Position numbers and translations under genes: made by a program. A stretch of DNA of 56,922 nt from Heyndrickxia coagulans DSM 1 = ATCC 7050 (lineage in GTDB: Bacteria > Bacillota > Bacilli > Bacillales > Bacillaceae_C). The notes beneath the pieces were generated by a model that saw only the letters and a list, made by a program, of their open reading frames with translations, had not been told where the DNA came from and searched no databases. Positions 50,257-56,922 of this stretch are shown here, in pieces. Location of the stretch: the NCBI RefSeq assembly GCF_000290615.1, contig NZ_ALAS01000251.1:1-56922 (forward strand), read 5' to 3'. Positions within the stretch are counted from its first letter, which is position 1; every line of letters begins with the position of its first letter.

Positions 50257-51870
50257 ATGGAAAACAAAGTGTGGCATGCTGTCTATACCGATGAGATTCC
50301 CAAAGAAATTGAAGTGCTGGATATTCCGCTGTATCAAATACTTGCAACTGCAGCCGAAAAGTACCCGGACCGGACTGCCCTCTCTTTTTACGGCAGAAAG
50401 ACGGCCTATGCGGAACTTTACAAAGCATCGCTTGCCTTTGCCTCCTCCCTTCAGTAAAGAGGCGTGCAAAAAGGCAGCAGGGTGGCGGTCATGCTGCCGA
50501 ACTGCCCGCAGTATGTCGTGTGCTATTACGGTGCGCTTATGGCAGGTGCGGTGGTTGTCCAGATCAATCCGATGCTCGTTGAACCGGAAATCAGGCATAT
50601 ATTAAATGACTCGGGCGCCGAAACGATCATTGTCCTGGATGATTTGTACCCGAAAGTGCAGGCCGTCCGCCCGGAAACATCGCTGAAAAATGTAGTCATA
50701 GCCGGTTTTAAACCGGCGGCCGGCCCCTTGGATGAGGCCGAACCCTTTGATGCCTTGTTACAGGCAGGAACGGATTACAACCCTCCTGCGCTCGACCCCC
50801 GGGAGGATATTGCCGTGCTCCAGTACACGGGCGGTACCACCGGCCGGTCAAAAGGGGCGATGCTGACCCACCGGAACCTTCTTGCCAATCTGGTGCAAAC
50901 ATATGAATTTTTCAAACCGGTCATGGGGCCGGGAAAAGAACGGATTTTGACCGTTATCCCGCTTTTTCACGTATTTGGCATGACATGCGCCATGAATTAT
51001 GCGATCTACACCGGTTCGGAATCGGTCATGGTGCCGCGTTTTGATCTTGAAGAAGTACTCAAGACCATCAAGGAAACGCAGCCGACCTATTTTCCGGGTG
51101 TGCCGACGATGTATGTCGCCATCACGAACCACCCGAAAGCGATGGAGTACGGGCTGGATTCCATTAAGACCTGCAACAGCGGGAGTGCACCGATGCCGCT
51201 CGGGCTTTTGCGTTAGTTTGAAGAAAAAACGGGGAGCGTCATTGTCGAGGGGTACGGCCTTTCGGAAGCTTCCCCGGTGACACACTGCAATCCGGTTTTC
51301 GGTAAACGCAAGCCGGGCAGCATCGGGATCGCGATTCCATCAACAGATTATAAAATCGTCGATGTTGCAACCGGCACGGAAGAACTGAAGCCGGGCGAGA
51401 CGGGGGAGCTGATTGTAAAAGGTCCGCAAGTAATGAAGGGGTACTGGAACATGCCGGAAGAAACGGCGGAAGCACTCCGGGACGGCTGGCTGTACACCGG
51501 CGATATCGCGACGATGGATGAGGAAGGGTACGCTTATATTGTTGACCGCAAAAAAGATATGATCATTGCAAGCGGCTATAACGTATATCCGCGCGATGTC
51601 GAGGAGGTGCTGTATGCGCATCCCGCCGTCCAGGAAGCAGTGGTAATCGGTGTGCCGGATCCATACCGGGGTGAGACGGTCAAGGCATTTGTCGTGTTAA
51701 AAGAAGGGCAGAAAATGACGGAAGAAGCACTGATCGAATATGCAAGCGCCCATCTCGCCCCGTATAAACGCCCGAAGATCATAGAATTCCGTGATGCGTT
51801 GCCGAAAACAAATGTCGGGAAAATTTTGCGCCGCAAGCTGCGCGATGAAGAAAGGAAAGTGCGCGAGTAA
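50257..51870 (+). pseudogene. Acyl-CoA ligase (FadD-like) gene with two in-frame stop codons
   Basis: The 538-codon frame is complete except for two nonsense codons: TAA at 50,455-50,457 (after SSLQ, where a Lys or Glu codon is expected) and TAG at 51,214-51,216 (between LLR and FEEKTGS, where CAG for Gln fits). All adenylation motifs are present: YTGGTTGRSKGA (AMP loop), [20 protein letters not shown], and the catalytic Lys of TNVGKILRR. No frameshift is seen, so inactivation looks recent. AAGGGGG precedes the ATG. It would activate fatty acids for the dehydrogenase genes of this operon. Sequencing error at two places is possible but less likely. Confidence 0.88.
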
Positions 51871-51938
51871 AAGCAGGAACGTGAAGCCGGGTATGTGATA
51901 TAATTTTCTTAATATAGTAATAGATGGAGAGGACCGAC

Positions 51939-52502
51939 ATGAAAGCGAAGATTACGGAACACAGCATACGCTTGTTTGAACAAAAAGGCTTCACGGAAAC
52001 ATCCATTCAGGATATCGTTGACAGCATCGGCGCGACAAAAGGCACGTTTTACTATTATTTTTCCAGCAAAGAACAACTTTTGATGGACATTCATATGGAC
52101 TATATTACGAAACTTTTGGAAAAGCAGAAGGCCATCCTTTCGGAAAACGGATCGTGCAAGGCAAAACTGCATGCGCTTGTCCTGATGCTACTTGAAAGCA
52201 TCAAAACGGAAAAAGCAAAAGCCCTTATCTTTTTCCGTGAGATCAAAAATTTAAGCGGTGAAAAGCTCGAACTGATTTTACAAAAACGCGAAGCTTTCCG
52301 CTTCGGGGTTGAAAAGCTGATCCGGGAAGGCATTGAGATCGGCGAGTTTGCGGGGCATCTGGACGCGAATCTTACTTCCTTTGCCATTCTCGGCATGGTG
52401 AACTGGAGCTACCAGTGGTTTAAACCGGAAGGCCGGAAATCAGCGGCAGAAGTGGCAGAACTGTTCATGGACATCGTCCTGCACGGGATTGAAAAAGCGT
52501 AG
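51939..52502 (+). CDS. TetR family regulator
   Basis: 187 residues. N-terminal HTH: SIQDIVDSIGATKGTFYYYFSSKEQL (about 24-49). Ligand domain all-helical and variable (ALVLMLLESIKTEKAKALI, GMVNWSYQWFKPEG). The family member FadR/YsiA of Bacillus responds to long-chain acyl-CoA; this one lies inside an acyl-CoA operon with the palindrome ACTAACCGGTTAGT upstream. ATG 51939 has GGAGAGG 6 nt ahead; an earlier in-frame ATG at 51924 does not. Confidence 0.9.
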   Translation: MKAKITEHSIRLFEQKGFTETSIQDIVDSIGATKGTFYYYFSSKEQLLMDIHMDYITKLLEKQKAILSENGSCKAKLHALVLMLLESIKTEKAKALIFFREIKNLSGEKLELILQKREAFRFGVEKLIREGIEIGEFAGHLDANLTSFAILGMVNWSYQWFKPEGRKSAAEVAELFMDIVLHGIEKA

Positions 52503-52717
52503 AGCCATATGGCTGCCGAAATGGGGATGTTTGTAGATCAAGCCGGGTGGGTGGCAGCAGGGCTGCATGAAAAGTGCATACGTTACGGCGGCTGCGTCAG
52601 GAAATAGCCTTGTGAAAAGAAGGGGTGGCAGCAGCGGATCATTCATGGTCAGGGCCTTGCAAGGTGCAAAACCATACAGCTGCGGTAATGGTGTTCAAGC
52701 GAAAGGGAGGGATTTGT

Positions 52718-53122
52718 TTGCATGAATTGAAATTGCGGACACGCTTTTGCGAAACAGATGCAATCGGCCATATTAACAACACCAGTTACTTCATCTACCT
52801 GGAAGACGCCCGGTTGAAATTTTTTGAAAGCATCGGTGCAAGCGTGGAAATAAAAGATTTCAATATTATTCTAGCTTCAGTAAAATGCGATTTTATCAGC
52901 CAGGCGTTCTATAATGAAGAACTCACGATCCGGACCGGCGTGGCAAAGCTCGGCAATACGAGCTGTGAACTGGCCCATGAAATGCTGGATGCAGAAACCG
53001 GCCGTTTGATCGCAAAGGGGAAAGCAGTTGTCGTCTTTTTTGACTTTGATAAGCAGCAATCACGCCCGATTCCGGATGATATAAGGGGCATCCTGGAAAA
53101 GCATTTGCAGCCGGTGATGTGA
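52718..53122 (+). CDS. 4HBT (YbgC-like) hotdog thioesterase
   Basis: 134 residues. Active-site motif RFCETDAIGHINNTSYFIYLE-type (Asp and the NN..Y pattern), then KCDFISQAFYNEEL and GKAVVVFFDFDKQ. TTG 52718 with AAAGGGAGGG 6 nt upstream; an ATG is available only far upstream. It would release acids from acyl-CoA, next to the dehydrogenase genes of the same operon. Confidence 0.85.
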   Translation: MHELKLRTRFCETDAIGHINNTSYFIYLEDARLKFFESIGASVEIKDFNIILASVKCDFISQAFYNEELTIRTGVAKLGNTSCELAHEMLDAETGRLIAKGKAVVVFFDFDKQQSRPIPDDIRGILEKHLQPVM

Positions 53123-53164
53123 AAAAACGGCCTGCCTATTACGGGACACAAGGGGGAGAGGAAA

Positions 53165-54223
53165 ATGAATTCAGACACTATTCCGGTCCGCAAAGGGGAA
53201 GAACTGGACTTAACCAGACTGCAGCAATATTTGCGCGAGAAGCTTCCGCAAATGCCGGATGCACCGCTTGAAGTTGCACAATTTTCAGCAGGCCGTTCGA
53301 ATTTGACCTATCAATTAAAAGCAAGTTCGTGGGAAGCGGTGCTTCGGCGCCCGCCGCTTGGCCCGGTTGCCCCGAAAGCGCATGACATGGGGCGTGAATT
53401 CCGTGTGCTGAAGGCGCTCCGGCCGTTTTTCGCACCGGCTCCGGAAGTGTTGCTTTTCGAAGAGGACCCGTTTGTGATCGGCGCTCCGTTTTTTCTTATG
53501 GAAAGAAAGCATGGCATTGTGCTCGATACCGCTTTTCCGCCGGGAGTGGAGCCGAAAAAGGAAACGTGCCGGCGGATTTCCAGTATCATGGTTGACAGGC
53601 TTGTGGAGCTGCATGCGATCCCGTATGAAGAGACAGAGCTCCTTTCCATGTCAAAGCCGGCCGGTTTTCTCGAACGCCAGGTGAACGGCTGGATTGAGCG
53701 CTATCTGCGTGCGAAGACGGATGAAATTCCGGAAGCGGAGCCGCTCATCCATTATTTGCGTGACCATATTCCGCCGCAACAAGGTGCAGCCGTGATTCAT
53801 TATGATTATAAGCTGAATAACGCGATGTTTAATGAAGATTTTTCGGAAATGACCGGCCTGTTCGACTGGGAAATGGCAACCATCGGCGACCCGCTCGCAG
53901 ATCTCGGCGCTGCTCTCAGCTACTGGACGGAAAAAGATGACCCGGATTTGATCAAAAATGGGCTCGGCGAACCGTCCGTCACGACGCTGGACGGCTTCAT
54001 GACGCGCCGCGAGTTTGTCGAAGCTTATGCGAAAAAAAGCGGGCGCGACGTCTCGAACATCGATTACTACTTGATTTTCGGTTACTTTAAGCTTGCCGGC
54101 ATTTGCCAGCAAATCTACTACCGTTACAAGCGCGGCCAGACACAAGACCGGCGTTTCGCCCATTTCGGCAACGTCGTCCGCAGCCTGATCCGGCACGCGG
54201 TGGAAGTGGCGGAGAGGGTTTAA
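53165..54223 (+). CDS. APH-like phosphotransferase (ACAD10/11-type kinase domain)
   Basis: 352 residues. Protein-kinase-like fold: FSAGRSNLTYQL and AVLRRPPLG (Lys/Arg of the ATP site), VIHYDYKLNNAMFN (catalytic loop, Asp and Asn), GLFDWEMATIGDPLADLG (metal-binding Asp). The same domain is fused to acyl-CoA dehydrogenases in ACAD10 and ACAD11, where it phosphorylates 4-hydroxyacyl-CoA; here both are in one operon. GGGGGAGAGG precedes the ATG. Confidence 0.9.
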   Translation: MNSDTIPVRKGEELDLTRLQQYLREKLPQMPDAPLEVAQFSAGRSNLTYQLKASSWEAVLRRPPLGPVAPKAHDMGREFRVLKALRPFFAPAPEVLLFEEDPFVIGAPFFLMERKHGIVLDTAFPPGVEPKKETCRRISSIMVDRLVELHAIPYEETELLSMSKPAGFLERQVNGWIERYLRAKTDEIPEAEPLIHYLRDHIPPQQGAAVIHYDYKLNNAMFNEDFSEMTGLFDWEMATIGDPLADLGAALSYWTEKDDPDLIKNGLGEPSVTTLDGFMTRREFVEAYAKKSGRDVSNIDYYLIFGYFKLAGICQQIYYRYKRGQTQDRRFAHFGNVVRSLIRHAVEVAERV

Positions 54224-54580
54224 CGCAAGCGCTCCATAGCTGATTTAACGTAAAAGAAGGCGAATCTAGCATTTTCGCAGATGGATTCTTCTATAATATT
54301 GAAACAGCATTTACTGGCAAATCGGATACAAGCCAAAATCTGATTCGTTCAGTAAGCCCTAAATAAGATGCTCGTCAAAAATGTCGTCGACCTCCATTAG
54401 CGTAGAAAACCCGGGGGATCGACGACAAATTGTTAAAACGGGCAAGTCTTTGACACTATTGGTATTGCCTGGATTCCATTAGATGTTGAAGAGATTTTTT
54501 TGCGCAAGCAGGAAATTCCAGCGGTCATGGAGAAATGTTATAATCCTGAATTACGAGAGTAAAGCAGAAGCTTAAAATAA
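54224..54580. other. Degraded region left of the IS element
   Basis: No intact gene. A short frame 54,437-54,562 encodes 41 residues (NGQVFDTIGIAWIPLDVEEI and then to NPELRE, stop); it looks like the C-terminal end of a larger protein I do not recognise. An inverted repeat at 54,383-54,426 is listed separately. Confidence 0.5.
54383..54426. repeat. GTCGTCGA / TCGACGAC inverted repeat near the CRISPR locus
   Basis: Eight-bp perfect arms (54,383-54,390 and 54,419-54,426), extended by CC / GG, with a 24-nt interior CTCCATTAGCG and GAAAACCCGG. It lies 24 nt before the orphan 41-residue frame. It may mark an old boundary of a CRISPR-associated region. It is not a copy of the array repeat. Confidence 0.5.
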
Positions 54581-54650
54581 AAAGGTGCCCCGAATCTCTG
54601 GTATAATTGGGTTTGTATAGAACTACCAAACCAGAAAGGAGGGCACCTTT
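54581..54650 (+). repeat. Hairpin enclosing the transposase promoter region and ribosome site
   Basis: AAAGGTGCCC (54,581-54,590) and GGGCACCTTT (54,641-54,650) form a perfect 10-bp stem, with an inner stem GGTTTG / CAAACC (54,610-54,615 and 54,627-54,632). The ribosome site AAAGGAGGG sits at the base of the 3' arm. A transcript running in from outside would fold and hide it; one starting inside would not. Confidence 0.65.
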
Positions 54651-54653
54651 AAG

Positions 54654-55958
54654 GTGAATTATATCACTTCTGTCTCGAAAATCAAATATGCGTTTCGTTT
54701 AAAGAAGAGTACGAATTTTAGCGGGCTGCTCCCGATTTTGCAGTTTCTGGAAAGAATGAAGATTGAACAGACCTTCCGGGATTTTGACTGCTTGAAAAAA
54801 TACAATGCCAAATATCCTTTAAGCAAAATCTTTATATACCTGGTGATTGGCTGGCTGTCCAATTGTTCCCGGCTATCTCATTTCCGGACTTTGCAGGATG
54901 ATCCTTTAATCTTGGCATTTATGGGCGAGAAATGCCCGCACTATACCCTTTTAAATAAAGACCTGCTAAGGCTGGAAAAGTTGGAGGGCGCTGATCTTGA
55001 ATTCAAAGAACGCATGATGGATTTGATTGAACCCTGGCTTGACAAGGAGCTCATTCTGGATTTTGATTCAACCGTGGAAACCGTCTATGGGGGCCAGGAA
55101 AAAGCAGGGGTCGGAGTAAATCCCTACAAGCCGGGAAGAAAAAGTTATCACCCTCTTCTTGTATTTGAAGGGAAATCCCGTCTTTGTTTAAACGCCAGGC
55201 TGAGGGAGGGAAATTCCCATTCTTCTCAAGGGGTACTCGGTTTTGCAGAAGAGACCTATCAGCTGCTTTCTCCCCATTACCCTATTCGTTATGCCCGTTT
55301 TGACAAAGGATTTGGTGGAGAAGATTTCTACAGTTACTGGGAAAACGGTGGGATTGGCTATACCGGCAAACTGAGGTGGACTTCGAGACTTAAAAAAAGG
55401 GTTGAAAACGATGATTCACCGTGGATCCGCTATGTTGACGACGAATTGACCGTGATAGAGGGAAAAGCCGTTGATTACCAGGCAAGTTCCTGGAAGAAGC
55501 CAAGAAGAGTTGCGGTAATTCGTAAAGCTGACAAATATGAGGAAAGTCAGCTTCAAGCTTGTGATTTTTTATGGAAGTATGAAGCGATTGTGACGAACAT
55601 GGACTGGGAACCCATTGATATTTGGAGATTCTATAATCAAAGGGCTTGCATGGAAAACTACATCAAAGAGTCAAAATATGGATTCTCGATGGGCAAGATT
55701 TCAACGCATTCATTTGACGCCAACCAAATGGATCTGCTGATTAAACTGCTGGCATACAATTTATTCGAGATCTTTAAAAAAGAACACTGTCCGCCAGCGT
55801 ATCGCTCTTATACGATCAGGCGATTCCGGAGGGAATTCATCTACGCGGCTGGCGTGCTGGTCTATCACAGCCGAAGTGTCATTTTAAATATTTGTGAAAC
55901 ATACGCCCATAAAAAGGCATTCCGGCAAATGATTCAAAGTGTACGGCTGATTGACTGA
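54654..55958 (+). CDS. IS1380 family transposase
   Basis: 434-residue DDE transposase. LILDFDSTVETVYG contains the first catalytic Asp (near residue 140), RYARFDKGFGGEDFY the second (near 225), and YNQRACMENYIKESKYGF the Glu of the YREK-like signature (near 335). The C-terminus keeps the helical Zn-free end AFRQMIQSVRLID. GTG start preceded by AGGAGG at 11 nt. Intact, so the element may still be mobile. A dead copy of the N-terminus lies at 89-153. Confidence 0.93.
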   Translation: MNYITSVSKIKYAFRLKKSTNFSGLLPILQFLERMKIEQTFRDFDCLKKYNAKYPLSKIFIYLVIGWLSNCSRLSHFRTLQDDPLILAFMGEKCPHYTLLNKDLLRLEKLEGADLEFKERMMDLIEPWLDKELILDFDSTVETVYGGQEKAGVGVNPYKPGRKSYHPLLVFEGKSRLCLNARLREGNSHSSQGVLGFAEETYQLLSPHYPIRYARFDKGFGGEDFYSYWENGGIGYTGKLRWTSRLKKRVENDDSPWIRYVDDELTVIEGKAVDYQASSWKKPRRVAVIRKADKYEESQLQACDFLWKYEAIVTNMDWEPIDIWRFYNQRACMENYIKESKYGFSMGKISTHSFDANQMDLLIKLLAYNLFEIFKKEHCPPAYRSYTIRRFRREFIYAAGVLVYHSRSVILNICETYAHKKAFRQMIQSVRLID

Positions 55959-56034
55959 GTGTGAAGGCTGAAACAGAATACTGGAAATTGAAACGCCCGC
56001 AAATGTGGGGAGGGGGCAACTGTGGCCTTAATAA

Positions 56035-56168
56035 CCCAAAAATAGGCAGTTGTGATTCCATTTTTGATAATATTATCCATTTATTTTCCATATGATTCCA
56101 ATTACCTGCATCAATCTAGTAAAGTTTTGCACTTTCTTAATTTGGGATAATATCAGTGAGTTTTTGGA
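56035..56168 (+). promoter_or_regulatory. CRISPR leader
   Basis: 134 bp of AT-rich sequence directly before the first repeat. Near its end TTTCTTAATTTGGGATAATA contains a -10-like GATAATA, which would start transcription into the array. The array polarity (GAAAC at the 3' end of each repeat) puts the leader here on the left. The IS element ends just before it. Confidence 0.65.
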
Positions 56169-56922
56169 GTTAGTATTTTACCTATGAGGAATTGAAACAG
56201 GCTTGATCCAAAGTTAAACTCTCAATCGCCTCTGGTTAGTATTTTACCTATGAGGAATTGAAACTTTGGCATAACCCATTGGTCTGTCTTCACTTGCCTA
56301 GTTAGTATTTTACCTATGAGGAATTGAAACATTTTTACCCATGCACCGTTGCAAGGAACATTTAGGTTAGTATTTTACCTATGAGGAATTGAAACCATGG
56401 ACAGGCGTTCAGAAAGCTCTGTCCGGTATTAGTTAGTATTTTACCTATGAGGAATTGAAACAGGGTGTAAACTGGGTTTTAAAACGGGTAGGTGCTAAGT
56501 TAGTATTTTACCTATGAGGAATTGAAACTACCTATAGCTTTTTATACCAAATCAAAAATGTGCACCGTTAGTATTTTACCTATGAGGAATTGAAACCTTT
56601 TTTTGCCACAGTATGGGCAAATTACCGTTTGCGTTAGTATTTTACCTATGAGGAATTGAAACATATCCGGCCGCGATCAGATCCTTTGCCTCCTCGCCGT
56701 TAGTATTTTACCTATGAGGAATTGAAACCCCAGATACTGTACATTTAGTTGTAAAACGGTATAAAGTTAGTATTTTACCTATGAGGAATTGAAACAGGAG
56801 TGGTAGCCACGTACCAGTCAAACTGCATTTGTGTTAGTATTTTACCTATGAGGAATTGAAACACCGCGTATAAATTGCTAGGCCTTTCCTCGAGTATGTT
56901 AGTATTTTACCTATGAGGAATT
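56169..56922 (+). CRISPR. CRISPR array, 12 repeats visible, continues beyond the window
   Basis: A 30-bp repeat starting GTTAGTATTTTACC and ending GAGGAATTGAAAC occurs at 56169, 56235, 56301, 56366, 56432, 56499, 56567, 56633, 56699, 56766, 56833 and 56898 (last one cut after 25 bases). All visible copies are identical. The eleven spacers are 35-38 bp and all different. The ATTGAAAC 3' end is the crRNA handle usual for Cas6-processed type I-B or type III systems. No cas gene lies in the window, so subtype is inferred from repeat sequence only. Confidence 0.97.

Larger units (their letters stand above)
54581..56030 (+). mobile_element. IS1380-family insertion sequence, about 1.45 kb
   Basis: An intact transposase gene with a plausible element span. 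The sequence ATAA occurs at 54,577-54,580 and again at 56,031-56,034, and would be a 4-bp target duplication of the usual IS1380 size. The left end begins AAAGGTGCCCC and the reverse complement of the right end TAAGGCCACAG...GCCCCC, so the terminal repeats are short and imperfect. The ends are tentative because AT-rich 4-mers recur by chance. Confidence 0.55.

Noticed and set aside
50455-51216. Stop-codon recoding (selenocysteine or pyrrolysine) in the acyl-CoA ligase
   Set aside because: The two stops are TAA and TAG, neither is at a catalytic position, and no recoding elements are visible.

Overview
The window reads as a chromosomal segment of a low-to-moderate GC, spore-former-type Firmicute of the Bacillaceae. 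It has Bacillus-style Shine-Dalgarno sites, TreR, GntR, Fur and CcpA-like operator sequences, phosphotransferase-system genes, and a mevalonate-type HMG-CoA set. That combination would fit Heyndrickxia (Bacillus) coagulans or a relative, but this is inferred from gene content and not from a search. The left edge (1-3.3 kb) is AT-rich and looks acquired or decaying. The rest is mostly ordinary core metabolism with scattered pseudogenes. The right end is an IS1380-type element followed by a CRISPR array that runs off the window.

Layout. 0-3.3 kb: IS1380 transposase remnant, an MFS exporter, a small gene for a glycine-rich-domain-like protein whose C-terminus carries three near-identical Cys-containing octapeptides, and two decayed genes. 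3.8-7.9 kb: HMG-CoA reductase, HMG-CoA synthase and acetyl-CoA acetyltransferase (upper mevalonate pathway). 8.0-10.1 kb: YedF/DsrE-like protein, CBO0543-like membrane protein, D-2-hydroxyacid dehydrogenase. 10.6-13.1 kb: two-gene ABC importer with a fused permease/binding protein. 13.6-18.1 kb: trehalose PTS operon with TreR and two TreR operators. 18.2-23.4 kb: gluconate regulon on the minus strand (gnd, gntR, gntK, gntP) with two GntR operators. 24.0-29.1 kb: an Fnr-like region with a flavodoxin, a UvrC-like protein without its C-terminal nuclease half, an Fnr-type regulator, a P1B ATPase and a CopZ-like chaperone, with two Fnr-type palindromes. 29.9-33.9 kb: cobalamin riboswitch controlling a class I ribonucleotide reductase operon (alpha, flavodoxin, beta).

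34.1-38.7 kb: PlsY-like acyltransferase and GT2 glycosyltransferase pair, Rpn remnant, PaaI-type thioesterase, paired SMR exporters and a TauE/SafE permease. 38.8-44.2 kb: Fur-regulated ferric-siderophore ABC transporter plus a ferredoxin-NADP reductase-like flavoprotein. 44.6-47.9 kb: two tandem YjdF-like membrane proteins, a YebC/PmpR protein, and an RsbR-like STAS protein. 48.1-54.2 kb: fatty-acid or acyl-CoA operon (acyl-CoA dehydrogenase, SDR, acyl-CoA ligase broken by two in-frame stop codons, TetR regulator, thioesterase, APH-like phosphotransferase) behind a palindromic operator. 54.2-56.9 kb: degraded sequence, IS1380 element, leader and CRISPR array with 12 repeats visible (the last cut by the window edge); no cas gene is in the window.

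The best candidate for something undescribed is at 1.5-2.2 kb. It is a possible multi-core ribosomal peptide precursor with a folded leader-like domain, followed by a perfect 12-bp intercistronic hairpin and an MFS exporter. No modifying enzyme is visible, so this stays a hypothesis. All calls were made by reading sequence only.
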